Source: Streptomyces sp. Edi2
GTDB lineage: Bacteria > Actinomycetota > Actinomycetes > Streptomycetales > Streptomycetaceae
Length of the DNA: 64,000 nt
Reading direction: 5' to 3'
Assembly: GCF_040253635.1 (NCBI RefSeq)
Contig: NZ_JBEJGX010000003.1
Span: 7,589,501-7,653,500, forward strand
In this document: positions 16,431 to 25,428 of the stretch, piece after piece
Position numbering within the stretch: position 1 is the stretch's first letter
How the letters are laid out: every line of letters begins with the position of its first letter
Notes under the pieces: model-generated
What the model was told of the DNA's origin: nothing
What the model saw: the letters and a program-made list of their open reading frames with translations, nothing else
Database searches by the model: none
Translations under genes and position numbers: made by a program

Positions 16431-17724
16431 TGTCCCACAGGGTCCGCTCGACCGGGCCGGTGATGAGGTCAACGAGGCCGTACCGGTTCTGCACCTCGCT
16501 CTGTTCCGCCGGGGTGAGGGGGCTTCCTTCCTCGCCTTTTCGCGTAATAGATGAGTACACGTTCGCGCCATGCGTGCCGAACTGCCAGTAGACGGTGATG
16601 AAACGCGGATCCCTTGTGTGTTCGTCGAGCGCATTGTTCTCGTGCACCCTGGCACGGTAAATGAGAGAGTCAAGGTCGCTCCTCTGTTGCTTCTTCAACC
16701 ATCCGGGGACGTTTTCCCTACCCCAGGAGTACGCCACGAAGCGGAGCGGTGGCTGAAGCACGAGCTGGTCCTTGCGCGCGAGGCTCGCGGTGGCATAGAA
16801 CGCCACCTGGTCGTACGGCGTGTTCATGGGTAGTTGCACCACCACTCGCGTGGCGTAGGTGTCGTTCGACTCAACCCAACTCCCCTGGGGCATCCACGGT
16901 TTTGCCTCGACCAACTCGCCGGGCTGGTGAATCTCCCGGCGGGAAAGCGGGTTAAAATCCGAGGAGATGGGCCACTGCTCGGCATCGGATCGCCACTGCC
17001 GACGGAGCCGGTCCTTCGGGCTCAGCGGCACCTGTTCTCCCATGGCGTGGAACTCGGCGCCGAGCACGTAGAAACCCACGTCGCCGTGGTTCCGGAGGGT
17101 GATGTCGACCGGTACGGCGAATGCTGTGCGGTCCTTGCTCAGCACCGGCTTTCCCATGGACACCGTGATGAGAGGCCTGGTTTGTCGCTGGTACGGCTGA
17201 TAGAGGTTCTGGTAGCCGAAATTGGCGATCGCGATGACCGAGGAGACAATCACCGCGGCGGCCACCCGCTTCGGAGCGGGGATCACGACCGACGTCCGCC
17301 ACACCGCGAAGACGGCATACGCCGAACCCGCCGTGAGCGCGCCGAACAGTGCCGGGAACAACGCGGAATCGCCGTTCTTGAGTGTCTGCACCATGAGCAT
17401 GGCGTTGGTCAGCAAGGCCGCGAACGTGCCGATCAGCGCGACCAGGCCGGAGTAGGGGAAGCTCTGCCGGATCCAGTGGTCCAGGACCGCGGCGGCGCTC
17501 ACGAGCGTGGTGAACGAGACCGCGAGAAGGACGGCGCCGGCGAGGCGACCGGCGAAGGTCAGATCATGGGCGAAGTCCTCGAGGCCGAACCGCGCCAGCA
17601 GCAGCGTGGTCATGAGGAGGACCAGCACGATCGCTGCCAGGGTCACCCGCGACTGCCAGGTTCTCAGCGAGGGCCGTCGCGCTTTCGGGTGGGGGTGGGA
17701 GTGAGGCCTGGGGGGTGTCCGCAC
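16414..17724 (-). CDS. Membrane protein with large extracytoplasmic domain, 436 aa
   Basis: The first ~70 residues are basic and proline-rich; four to five membrane helices follow (VTLAAIVLVLLMTTLLLARF, LAGAVLLAVSFTTLVSAAAV, LIGTFAALLTNAMLMV, a stretch near VVIPAPKRVAAAVIVSSVIAIANF). A ~220-residue soluble domain of mixed beta character makes up the rest. GTG at 17724 with AGGAGG seven bases upstream sets the start, which is far better than the open frame to 17928. The family is not recognised. It is convergent with the lasso cyclase, and an export or immunity role is possible only by proximity. Confidence 0.65.
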   Translation of the reverse strand: MRTPPRPHSHPHPKARRPSLRTWQSRVTLAAIVLVLLMTTLLLARFGLEDFAHDLTFAGRLAGAVLLAVSFTTLVSAAAVLDHWIRQSFPYSGLVALIGTFAALLTNAMLMVQTLKNGDSALFPALFGALTAGSAYAVFAVWRTSVVIPAPKRVAAAVIVSSVIAIANFGYQNLYQPYQRQTRPLITVSMGKPVLSKDRTAFAVPVDITLRNHGDVGFYVLGAEFHAMGEQVPLSPKDRLRRQWRSDAEQWPISSDFNPLSRREIHQPGELVEAKPWMPQGSWVESNDTYATRVVVQLPMNTPYDQVAFYATASLARKDQLVLQPPLRFVAYSWGRENVPGWLKKQQRSDLDSLIYRARVHENNALDEHTRDPRFITVYWQFGTHGANVYSSITRKGEEGSPLTPAEQSEVQNRYGLVDLITGPVERTLWDIKSRR

Positions 17725-18281
17725 GCGATCGCCTCCTGAGGCCGCCGGTCGTGCCCTGCACGAGTGCGGCGCGGACTCAGGGGATCTGCCGCCGCGCCGA
17801 GGGTTCGAGCACCATCGTCCGTGGCGATCCACCGGGTTGCCATTCGGCTGCCCCCACACGTGCGAGCCGGTGGTACGCCAGGTGGGCTTCACGAGGTCGT
17901 CGCAGGACCGGCTGTGGCCCCTGGACATCTCGAAGCTTCCTTCGGCAGGCAGTCAGCCTTCCCGGAAGGCGCGTCTTCCAGGCCAGAGGTACGATCGCCC
18001 GTATGGGGCGATGTGTACCCGTGCCGCACATTTCAAGAGCCGGCGACAGGAGCACTCGATGACTGCCACATTCAGCAGCTCGACGTGCTAGCGGCTTCAA
18101 CTTTTCGCCGCGTTGACATCAACCGAGGGCCTGGAGGCAGGCGCCGCGGAATCCTCGCGGACCTCTCTGAGAAATCTCCTGTCGCAGTGGATTGATTCAC
18201 CTGGAACTCTCCCGTGCATTGGCGCGGTCCAGTGAGATTGCTCCCGGAGCAGCCGGGACCTCCTCCACCAAGGAGATCGCT
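17725..18281. other. 557-bp intergenic region
   Basis: No normal-sized gene is seen. A 10-codon frame at 18059-18091 (MTATFSSSTC) has a good ribosome binding site (AGGAG, 18049-18053) and could be a leader peptide or chance. Promoters for the divergent genes on both sides must lie here. Confidence 0.4.
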
Positions 18282-19082
18282 ATGAACAGCCCGGAACGGG
18301 GACACCCGGAGCACGAAGACTTTCCGTGGACCATCTCCGTGGCGGACCACCCGCCCCGTACCGAGAGCTCCCAGTACCGGGCGAGCCGCAAATTGATGGT
18401 CAAGCTCGTCGGGACAACTGGTGAGTGGGCGTTCGCGCCCGGCCCGTATCAGGACCACCACGGCGGCGGAGTGTGGGTGAAGGACGACGACGGCTGGCTG
18501 TGCCTGCTTCTGCCGCTCGGTATCGAGTGGTCGGCGCAATTCTGCGCCGACCCTTCGAAGGTGGACCGCATCCGCCGCTGCGCCGCTCGGGTGGTCGGAG
18601 CATTCCCGGACACCCTGCCTGGGTATGCGAGCTTCGGCTACGACCACGGTCAACGGCTCCTGGACACCCCCATAGAGACTGCCGAGCAGGTGGCCGAGTG
18701 GACGGACTCGATATTCAACGCCTCGGTTCCGCTGCCCGCTGGTACCCACTCCGGGGTGCTGCCGAAGGCCGCCGGGTACCACCACTACCCGAAGCCCATC
18801 GTGGACATTGACCACTTCCGGTACGACGACTTCGAACTGTTCGTCACGGACGAGGAAGGTCTCCCGGTTGCGGTGGTGCCGATCTCCCCGCGCGGCTCCG
18901 GCGACGGCCGGGTGCGCCTGCTTGCCGCCCATCCCAGCTCGCCGTATGCGAACCGCCTGGAAGAGCCCGGCCCGGTGGACGGATCTGTCCAGACCGAAGA
19001 AGCGCCGGCCACCGACGGAGAGGGGGCCGTGCTCTCCGCCGACGACCTGCTGGCCCAGCGGGCCTTCAGGAAGCAGACCTGA
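18282..19082 (+). CDS. Conserved hypothetical protein (DUF6424-like), 266 aa
   Basis: This soluble protein begins MNSPERGHPEHEDFPWTISV behind AAGGAG. It is rich in aromatic and acidic residues (VWVKDDDGWLCLLLPLG, DIDHFRYDDFELFV). I recall the N-terminal motif from an uncharacterised Streptomyces family (DUF6424), but that is memory, not a search. The open frame begins earlier at 18192; the ribosome binding site favours 18282. The C-terminal ~50 residues are low-complexity. Function is unknown. Confidence 0.6.
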   Translation: MNSPERGHPEHEDFPWTISVADHPPRTESSQYRASRKLMVKLVGTTGEWAFAPGPYQDHHGGGVWVKDDDGWLCLLLPLGIEWSAQFCADPSKVDRIRRCAARVVGAFPDTLPGYASFGYDHGQRLLDTPIETAEQVAEWTDSIFNASVPLPAGTHSGVLPKAAGYHHYPKPIVDIDHFRYDDFELFVTDEEGLPVAVVPISPRGSGDGRVRLLAAHPSSPYANRLEEPGPVDGSVQTEEAPATDGEGAVLSADDLLAQRAFRKQT

Positions 19083-19116
19083 CGGGAGCCGCCGTCGCCG
19101 TCCGGCGCGGTGACCC

Positions 19117-20718
19117 CTAATCCCGCACCGGCACCGACACATACGACGGATCGTTCGCCGGGGAGGAGAACGTCAGCCGGGCGCCGCTCGGGTTGTGCTC
19201 GTTGTACAGCGGGTCGACGGTGTCGACGACCACCGCGAGACGGTGGCCGGCCGGGACGTCGTAGGCCGTGGAGAACAGATCCAGGTCGACGCCGAAGGGC
19301 TGGTTCGGCGTCTTGTCGTGGAAGGTGTACGGCGCGTGGGTGACCAGCTTGCCGATACCGAGCGGGCCCACGTCGTAGAGGTAGGCGATGGCAGTGCCGC
19401 TCTCCGCGGTGCTGGTCAGGGTGGTGTGCAGCCGGGTGGTCCCCCGGACCCGCTGCCCGGTGTCGTAGCGCTCGGACTGCCAGACGGCGGCCAGGGAGCG
19501 CGGCAGCAGGGGGATGGAGGCCATCGGCGGCAGGCGGAGGAACTGGTCCAGCATGCTGGAGAGGATGACCAGCCCGCCGTCGGCGCCGGAGTCCCAGTTG
19601 GTGTTGATCTGCTTGCTGTCGCCGAGTTCGATCCGGCGCTGCGCGGACGGGACGTCCTTCCAGCTCCTGTAGCCCTCGTACCCGCCGGTGGAACGGGACT
19701 TGAGCAGCACTGGTGACTCCCGGTCGATGCCGTTGTCCGTGCCCTTGAGGTAGTGGTCGAACCACCGCTGGGTGTCGGTCCAGGTGTCGTTGGGCAGCCC
19801 GAACAGCCCGAGCCCTTCGGCCGTGGCGTGATCACCGGGACGGAATTCCAGCCGCTTGCGGCCGGTCAGTTTCTCGTAGAAGTCGGCGGTCTGGTTGGGC
19901 GGGAAAATGGAATCGCCCCAGGCGTTGCCCAGCATGATGGCGGCGCCATTGGCGTTGATCTTGTCGAGGTAGGTGGCGGGGGAGCGTTTGCGCCCCCACG
20001 CGATGAGGTCCTTCTCCTTGTCCAGGTTCGAGGCCAGGAAGTCCTTCATGATGGTGCGGAATTCGGCGCTGGGGCGGCCGGTCAGCTCGCCCGTGCCGCC
20101 CAGGAACGACGCGGCCTGCCGGTGCTCGGTGCGGCCGCTGTAGATCGATCCGACGAGGTCGCCCCAGCCGCTGAGCGCCGCAACTGCCTTGATCCGCTTG
20201 TCGAACGCGGAGGCTAGCAGGCTGATCCCGGCACCGTAGGAGACCCCGCCCATCCCGATCTTCTGCGGATCGGCGGGCGTGTGGGCCAGCGTCCAGTCGA
20301 TGACCTTCGAGGCGTCGGCGACGTCCTTCGGCCCGGCGGTGTCGATCTCCCCGCCGGACTGCCAGAACCCGCGCGAGTTGTATCCGACGACCACATAGCC
20401 CGCCTCGGCCAGCTTCTTGGCCTGTGCCATGTACTCGATCTGCGGCATCGACCAGCTGGTGGGCAGCACGATGACGGGGTAGCGCCGGGTGCCGTCGGCA
20501 CCCGCCGGAGTGAAGACATTCGCCTTGAGAGTGGTGCCGCCGTCGCCCTGGATGTCGACGAACCGCACGGAGGGGGAGCCCGACGCCGCTGCCGCGGGGG
20601 CGGATTGCGGCGTTGCCGCCTCGGCGGTGGCCGGCGCGCCGGCGAGAACCGTGGTGGCCAGCACCGCCGCGGAGACGGTGCTGATCGCGGCGCGCAATGT
20701 CGTACGGGAGGGCCTCAT
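19117..20718 (-). CDS. Secreted S15-type alpha/beta hydrolase (CocE/X-Pro dipeptidyl-peptidase-like)
   Basis: The 533-residue protein starts with a long signal peptide (MRPSRTTLRAAISTVSAAVL ... ATAEA). The catalytic domain has the nucleophile in GGVSYGAGISL, as in CocE/NonD and PepX hydrolases. The C-terminal part has the galactose-binding-like jelly-roll pattern (TRLHTTLTSTAESGTAIAYL, YDVPAGHRLAVVVDTVDPLY) expected of the family. It probably acts outside the cell on acyl-peptide or ester substrates. Met at 20718 is chosen over the open frame to 20814 because it yields the signal peptide. Inverted repeats lie in its upstream region. Confidence 0.85.
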   Translation of the reverse strand: MRPSRTTLRAAISTVSAAVLATTVLAGAPATAEAATPQSAPAAAASGSPSVRFVDIQGDGGTTLKANVFTPAGADGTRRYPVIVLPTSWSMPQIEYMAQAKKLAEAGYVVVGYNSRGFWQSGGEIDTAGPKDVADASKVIDWTLAHTPADPQKIGMGGVSYGAGISLLASAFDKRIKAVAALSGWGDLVGSIYSGRTEHRQAASFLGGTGELTGRPSAEFRTIMKDFLASNLDKEKDLIAWGRKRSPATYLDKINANGAAIMLGNAWGDSIFPPNQTADFYEKLTGRKRLEFRPGDHATAEGLGLFGLPNDTWTDTQRWFDHYLKGTDNGIDRESPVLLKSRSTGGYEGYRSWKDVPSAQRRIELGDSKQINTNWDSGADGGLVILSSMLDQFLRLPPMASIPLLPRSLAAVWQSERYDTGQRVRGTTRLHTTLTSTAESGTAIAYLYDVGPLGIGKLVTHAPYTFHDKTPNQPFGVDLDLFSTAYDVPAGHRLAVVVDTVDPLYNEHNPSGARLTFSSPANDPSYVSVPVRD

Positions 20719-20803
20719 CTTCTGCTCCAGATCTCGATGCGGGCCGTCCGTACGCTGTCCGAGGGACAGGTGGGGCGTACGGTGACCCGATTTTGACTGG
20801 AGA

Positions 20804-20857
20804 GTAAGGTCCACTCCTTACCTGAGGTAACCCATCGGTAGGTTACGGGTGGGTAAC
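20804..20857. promoter_or_regulatory. Inverted repeats upstream of the secreted hydrolase
   Basis: GTAAGG (20804-20809) / CCTTAC (20816-20821) and GTAACC (20827-20832) / GGTTAC (20841-20846), plus a further GGGTAAC (20851-20857), form a cluster of short palindromes 85-140 bp upstream of the hydrolase start at 20718. This is the pattern of an operator for a dimeric repressor such as a TetR or PadR protein, though no such gene lies next to it. Confidence 0.45.
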
Positions 20858-20969
20858 GTCCTTGGGTCCAGGGGTAGTCGGGGTGGAGGCCGGCGAGAAT
20901 GCGCGTGGCGGACCGGGGGAGAGGGGGAGGGGTGCCCGAGACGGCGTTCGATGAGAGTGCCCGCCGTCC

Positions 20970-21302
20970 CTGCCCGCGCTCGCCCCCGAGGACGACGTCC
21001 CGCGCACCGAAGACGGCCTCGTCGGCCTGCTGCGGGGTGCGGGTCTGGCGGAGGCGGCCTGCCGGACACTGTCCTGGGAACACCGCACCACCCCGGAGGA
21101 GTGGTGGAGCGGTCCGGCGGCGGGGGTGGCCACCATCGGCCGGATCGTGCAGAGCTAGGGAGCGGCGGTGGCCGAGCGCATTCCACGGCAATTCGTCGTG
21201 CCGGCGGGGGAGTTCAGCGGGGGTGACGGCGTGCTGGTGCTTCCGCACCGGGCGCTGCCGGCGTCCGGGCGGGTGGCCGGGACGGGCTCTGCCGTCAAGT
21301 GA
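20970..21302 (+). pseudogene. Remnant of a class I SAM-dependent methyltransferase
   Basis: One reading frame gives the C-terminal third of a typical actinobacterial methyltransferase: LPALAPEDDVPRTEDGLVGL, then LSWEHRTTPEEWWSGPAAG. A single in-frame TAG at 21156 follows, and the same frame continues with GAAVAERIPRQFVVPAGEF and DGVLVLPHRALPASGR before TGA at 21300. The N-terminal SAM-binding half is missing and the frame is closed upstream by TGA at 20952. It is both truncated and interrupted by a nonsense codon. Confidence 0.65.
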
Positions 21303-21380
21303 TGACCTGGGGCTGCCGGAGTTCGGTCGCTCCCGCATGCCGTCGTCGGGCGGGGCGTGGTGGCGCGGGGGCGGTGGTGC

Positions 21381-22226
21381 TCAGGCTTGCAGCGTGGAGG
21401 GTGCCGCGGTGCTCGGCAGCGAGTGGAGGAATTCGTCCAGTGCCGCGTTGAAGACGTCCGGTTGCTCCAGGTTCGGCATATGGGCCGCCTCGTCGATGAT
21501 CTCTAGCCGGGAATCCGGGATGCGCTCGTGGATTTCGCGGGCGTCACCTACGGGGGTGTAGGCGTCCTCGGCACCGACCACCACCAGGGACGGCACCGCG
21601 ATGCGCGACAGCAGCTCGGTGTAGTCGGGGCGTTCGGCCCGGCCGCGGAGTGCGGCGGCCGCACCTTCGGGGGGCGTGGTGGTCATCATCCCCAGGACGT
21701 GCGCGGCGACGTCCGGCCGGGTGGCGATCGTGTGCGGGGAGACCATCTTGGCCAGCACCTCGTCCGCATAGCCCGCCATGCCCTCGCGGAGCAGGCGCTC
21801 CGCCATGGCGTACCGGGCGGCCTTGCCCTCCGCGGTCTCCGCGGAGGCGAAGGTGTCGGCGAACACCAGGCCCCGGATCCGCTCCGGGAAGAGCCGGTAG
21901 CACTCCATGACGATCTGGCCTCCCATGGAGAGGCCGCCGAGGACGCAGCGCTCGACCCCGAGGTGATCGAGCAGGTCGACGAGGTCCCGGGCGAACGTCG
22001 CCAGCGGAGTCGTGCCGGGGACCGCGGCCGTATCGGGGGCCATCGTGCTGTCCCCGTAGCCCCGGAGGTCCGGGGCGATCACCCGCCGGCCGGCCCGGCT
22101 GAAGTGCTCGGTCTGCGGGCGCCACATCGAGCGGTTGAAGGGGTGCCCGTGCACGAGCACCAGCGGTTCGCCGCTGCCCTCGTCCTCGTATCCGACAGTG
22201 ATCTCTCGGCGATGGACCGATCCCAT
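21381..22226 (-). CDS. Alpha/beta-fold hydrolase, 281 aa
   Basis: A complete small alpha/beta hydrolase: oxyanion loop HGHPFN, nucleophile in GGLSMGGQ, acid in VVGAEDAYTP and His in EAAHMPNLEQ near the C-terminus. The length is typical of esterase, lactonase or 3-oxoadipate enol-lactonase-like enzymes; the substrate is unknown. The ATG at 22226 gives MGSVHRREITVGYEDEG; longer upstream frame is antisense to the MocR gene. It is transcribed divergently from the MocR regulator with 102 bp between starts, which suggests that the regulator controls it. Confidence 0.85.
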   Translation of the reverse strand: MGSVHRREITVGYEDEGSGEPLVLVHGHPFNRSMWRPQTEHFSRAGRRVIAPDLRGYGDSTMAPDTAAVPGTTPLATFARDLVDLLDHLGVERCVLGGLSMGGQIVMECYRLFPERIRGLVFADTFASAETAEGKAARYAMAERLLREGMAGYADEVLAKMVSPHTIATRPDVAAHVLGMMTTTPPEGAAAALRGRAERPDYTELLSRIAVPSLVVVGAEDAYTPVGDAREIHERIPDSRLEIIDEAAHMPNLEQPDVFNAALDEFLHSLPSTAAPSTLQA

Positions 22227-22328
22227 GGAAGGTGTCTCCTCTGCTGTGGCTTGACTCCTCGATGCTATAGAGGGCAATCTCTCGGCACAATAATAAAAAT
22301 GCGCTCGGTGCAATGTGGGAAGTGACCG

Positions 22329-23657
22329 ATGGATGACTATCGCGCGATCGTCGATGAGCTCGCGGCCGACATCGCCGCCGGCCGGCTCCGCCCCGGAGAC
22401 CGGCTGCTGCCGCTCCGCAGGTTCGCCAGGAACCGGCGCATCGCCAGTTCGACGGCGGCCCGGGTGTACCGGGAATTGAGCCGACGTGGTCTGACGGTGG
22501 GGGAGGTCGGCCGCGGCACCTTCGTCCGCACCGCCGCACCCGCGGCCGAGCCCGCCCTGGCCGAGCCGGGCGGCGCCCGCATCGACCTGGAGATGAACTT
22601 CCCCGTACTGCCGGGCCACCCCGCGCTCCTCGCCAAGAGCCTGGAGCATCTGGTGCGCCCGGACGCCCTGGCCGCCGCGCTCCGCCCGGTGGGCGCCGTC
22701 GGCACGGCCGTGGTCCGCCGGACCGCGGCCGCCCACCTCGCCCGCACCGGCTGGGCACCGGACCCCGGGCGGCTGCTCTTCGCGGGCAACGGCCGGCAGG
22801 CGGTCGCCGCGGCGGTCGCCGCCCTGGTCCCGGCAGGTGAACGCCTCGGCGTCGAGGCGCTGACCTACCCCGTGGTGAAGGGCATCGCGGCCCGTCTCGG
22901 CGTCACCCTGGTACCCCTCGCCATGGACGAGCACGGCCTGACCCCCGAGGCGCTGCGGGCCGCAGCTCCGCTGCGCGCCGTCTACGTCCAGCCGGCGCTG
23001 CACAACCCGCTGGGCATCACGATGCCCGACCGGCGCCGCACGGAACTCGCCGCAGTCCTGCGGGAGTTGGACATCCACGCCATCGAGGACGCCATCTACG
23101 GATTCCTCCGCAGCGACCTGCGGCCCCTCGCGGCGCTCGCGCCGGAGCGCACCGTGGTCATCGACAGCCTGTCCAAGCGCCTTGCGCCCGGACTCACGCT
23201 CGGGTTCCTCACGGTGCCCGCCGGTGCCACCCAGGACTTCGCGACGGCCCTCAGGTCGGGGACCTGGGCGGCCGCCCGGTTCGCGCTCGATGCGGCTACC
23301 CGCTGGATGGGCGACGGCACCGCGGCGGCCATCGAGGAGGAGAAGCGGAGCGATGCCGCGGCCCGCCAGCGGATCGTCACCGAACGGCTCGCCGGCTTCC
23401 GGATCCGGGCCGACCCGCAGGCGTATCACTGCTGGTGGGAACTGCCTGATCCTTGGCGGGCCGACACGTTCGTCGCCGCCGCTGCGCGCCGCGGCATCGC
23501 GGTCACCCCGTCCGGTGCGTTCGCCGTCGGGTCGGGCCGTGCTCCCAATGCCGTACGCCTGGCCCTCGCCTCGCCGTCCGCCGACACCCTGGCCGGGGCG
23601 CTCGACGTCCTGGCCGGGCTGGCCCGGGGAGCGCCGGAGGACAGCACACCGGAGTGA
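22329..23657 (+). CDS. MocR-type transcriptional regulator (GntR helix-turn-helix plus aminotransferase domain)
   Basis: The 442-residue fusion has an N-terminal GntR-type winged helix (residues ~1-70, IAAGRLRPGDRLLPLRRFAR ... GRGTF) and a fold-type I aminotransferase-like domain. The PLP-binding Lys is probably Lys283 in IDSLSKRLAPGL. MocR proteins use PLP or an amine ligand to sense metabolites. It is divergent to the alpha/beta hydrolase; an AT-rich stretch in the shared spacer (ACAATAATAAAAATG, 22287-22301) is likely the control region. Confidence 0.9.
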   Translation: MDDYRAIVDELAADIAAGRLRPGDRLLPLRRFARNRRIASSTAARVYRELSRRGLTVGEVGRGTFVRTAAPAAEPALAEPGGARIDLEMNFPVLPGHPALLAKSLEHLVRPDALAAALRPVGAVGTAVVRRTAAAHLARTGWAPDPGRLLFAGNGRQAVAAAVAALVPAGERLGVEALTYPVVKGIAARLGVTLVPLAMDEHGLTPEALRAAAPLRAVYVQPALHNPLGITMPDRRRTELAAVLRELDIHAIEDAIYGFLRSDLRPLAALAPERTVVIDSLSKRLAPGLTLGFLTVPAGATQDFATALRSGTWAAARFALDAATRWMGDGTAAAIEEEKRSDAAARQRIVTERLAGFRIRADPQAYHCWWELPDPWRADTFVAAAARRGIAVTPSGAFAVGSGRAPNAVRLALASPSADTLAGALDVLAGLARGAPEDSTPE

Positions 23658-23698
23658 GGGAGGGCGGCGCCACGGCTCCGGTGCCGCCCGTCAGCTCC

Positions 23699-23998
23699 TC
23701 AGGTGCCGCTCATCAGCTCCGAGAGTCCGGTGCGCCATTCGTCGGCGTTCATCACCGGCCGCAGCGAGACCTTCGCGTTGAGGTCCATGAAGAAGGATTC
23801 GAGGAGAGTCGGCATCTGCGAGGACTCCCTCATGTCGAAGTAGAAGAAGGCGGTGCGCTCGCCGTCGTCGAGGGTGAAGTAGGCCGCCTCCGGCCGCAGA
23901 GCGGCGAAGGCCGACTCCATGATCTTCGACAACTCGCCGCTCTGGATCAGTTCATTGCCTGTCCGGGTAGGTATCCGGGCCGTCAGGACCATCCTCAT
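23699..23998 (-). CDS. Small conserved protein, possible dimeric ferredoxin-like fold, 99 aa
   Basis: The protein begins MRMVLTARIPTRTGNELI and alternates beta-strand and helix segments (AAYFTLDDGERTAFFYFDM, MPTLLESFFMDLNAKVSLRPVM), as in small alpha/beta-barrel dimers such as DUF3303 proteins. The family is not firmly identified. AGGAG eight bases upstream supports the ATG at 23998 rather than the GTG at 24007. It ends 41 bp from the convergent MocR gene. Its upstream region is an unusual G-run tract. Confidence 0.6.
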   Translation of the reverse strand: MRMVLTARIPTRTGNELIQSGELSKIMESAFAALRPEAAYFTLDDGERTAFFYFDMRESSQMPTLLESFFMDLNAKVSLRPVMNADEWRTGLSELMSGT

Positions 23999-24030
23999 CG
24001 GGCTCACTCCTCGCTGGAGTGTGTGGATCG

Positions 24031-24084
24031 TGGGAGGTGGGAGGTGGGAGGGGGAGTGGGGGTGGGGAGGGGCAAGGGGAGGGG
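24031..24084 (+). repeat. G-rich tract with quadruplex potential
   Basis: Repeated GGGAGGT and G4-G5 runs fill this interval on the plus strand just upstream of the small minus-strand gene at 23998. There are more than four closely spaced G-runs of three or more, enough to form a G-quadruplex in single-stranded DNA. Confidence 0.55.
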
Positions 24085-24191
24085 ATCGTTGTCTGTTTTC
24101 AGGGTCTCACGCTCCGGCATCCGGGGCCCGGTCCGGCGGCCAGGAGTCAGCTAGGCGGTCGGGACCGTTTCGCAGGCCGGCCGGAGCCGGC

Positions 24192-25352
24192 TCAGAAACC
24201 GCTCGGCGCGGGGTCGGGGCGTCCGCTGGGCGGGACCTCCTCGGCCGGTGGCACCGGCCCGGGCGGGGTGCCGTCGCCGAACGGCCGTCCGCCCAACTCC
24301 TCGCGGTAGTGCGGGGTCAGCCAGCCGGAGAGGTCCGGTCCGAGCGGGACGATGCCGGTCGGGTTGATGCCCGTGTGCACCCGGTAGTAGTGCTGCTTGA
24401 TGTGGTGGAAGTCGACGGTGTCGCCGAAGCCGGGGGTCTGGTAGAGATCCTTGGCGTAGGCCCACAGCACCGGGTCCTCGGCCAGCTTGAACCGGTTGCA
24501 CTTGAAGTGCCCGTGGTAGACGGCATCGAAGCGGACCAGCGTGGTGAACAGGCGGATGTCGGCCTCCGTGAGGGTGTCGCCCACGAGGTAGCGCCGGTCG
24601 GCCAGCCGCTCGGACAGCAGGTCCAGGCGCCGGAACAGATCGTGGAAGGCGGCCTCGTAGTCGCTCTGCCCGGTGGCGAAACCGGCCCGGTACACACCGT
24701 TGTTGACGTCCCGGTAGATGCCCGCCATGACCACGTCGATCTCCTCGCGCAGCGGCTCGGGGTAGAGATCGGGTGCGCCGGGCCGGTGCAGCGCCCGCCA
24801 CTCGGTCGCGAAGTCCAGGGTGATCTGCTGGTAGTCGTTGGTGACGAGCTGCCCGCTGGGTACGTCCACGACGGCGGGGACACTGACGCCGCCCGGGTAG
24901 TCCTTCTCACGGGCGTCATAGGCCTCGCTGAGGAAGCGGATGCCGAGGACGGGATCGCGGCCGTCCGGCTCCAGGGTGAAACGCCAGCTGCGGTCGTCCT
25001 GGATCGGGTCGGTGAGGGCGAGCGAGATCGCGTCCTCCAGGCCGAGCAGCCGCCGGGAGATGACAGCGCGGCTCGCCCAGGGGCAGGCGCGGCTGACCAC
25101 CAGGCGGTAGCGGCCGGCCTCGACCGGCCAGCCGTCGCGGCCGTCCGCCGTGATGCGGTCCGCGAAGTGGCTCTTGGAGCGCTTGAAGGGCTTCTTGCCG
25201 TAGGCCGTGTTGCTCTCGGTGATGGCGGGCGAGGTGCCGTCCGAGGCGCTGCCCGGTGTGCCGTCGGTATTGCCGGCGGCATCGCTGCCTGCGTTGCCGC
25301 CAGTGGCGCTGCCTGGGGTGCCGCCTGTGGTGCTGTCGGTGGGGCGGTTCAT
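24192..25352 (-). CDS. Glutathionyl-hydroquinone reductase-like GST (probably mycothiol-linked)
   Basis: The 386-residue protein is of the ECM4/xi-class GST family, which reductively removes a thiol from hydroquinone conjugates. The thioredoxin-like part carries the catalytic Cys90 in SRACPWASR; the helical C-terminal domain includes LVRFDAVYHGHFKCN, typical of the family. Actinobacteria use mycothiol, so that is the likely cofactor. The first ~48 residues are a Thr/Gly/Ser-rich low-complexity extension, and the last ~35 are Pro/Gly-rich. The true start may be further downstream. Confidence 0.85.
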   Translation of the reverse strand: MNRPTDSTTGGTPGSATGGNAGSDAAGNTDGTPGSASDGTSPAITESNTAYGKKPFKRSKSHFADRITADGRDGWPVEAGRYRLVVSRACPWASRAVISRRLLGLEDAISLALTDPIQDDRSWRFTLEPDGRDPVLGIRFLSEAYDAREKDYPGGVSVPAVVDVPSGQLVTNDYQQITLDFATEWRALHRPGAPDLYPEPLREEIDVVMAGIYRDVNNGVYRAGFATGQSDYEAAFHDLFRRLDLLSERLADRRYLVGDTLTEADIRLFTTLVRFDAVYHGHFKCNRFKLAEDPVLWAYAKDLYQTPGFGDTVDFHHIKQHYYRVHTGINPTGIVPLGPDLSGWLTPHYREELGGRPFGDGTPPGPVPPAEEVPPSGRPDPAPSGF

Positions 25353-25428
25353 CGCCGGCTCCTTCCGTCTGCCGTTGCGCGGGGTCTTCAGAACGAGCCT
25401 TCCCGGCGCGACGCCGGTATCCCCGCCC

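Noticed and set aside
21381..23429. 682-residue open frame that extends the alpha/beta hydrolase upstream
   Set aside because: The extension is antisense to the MocR gene; the hydrolase has a natural Met with ribosome binding site at 22226.
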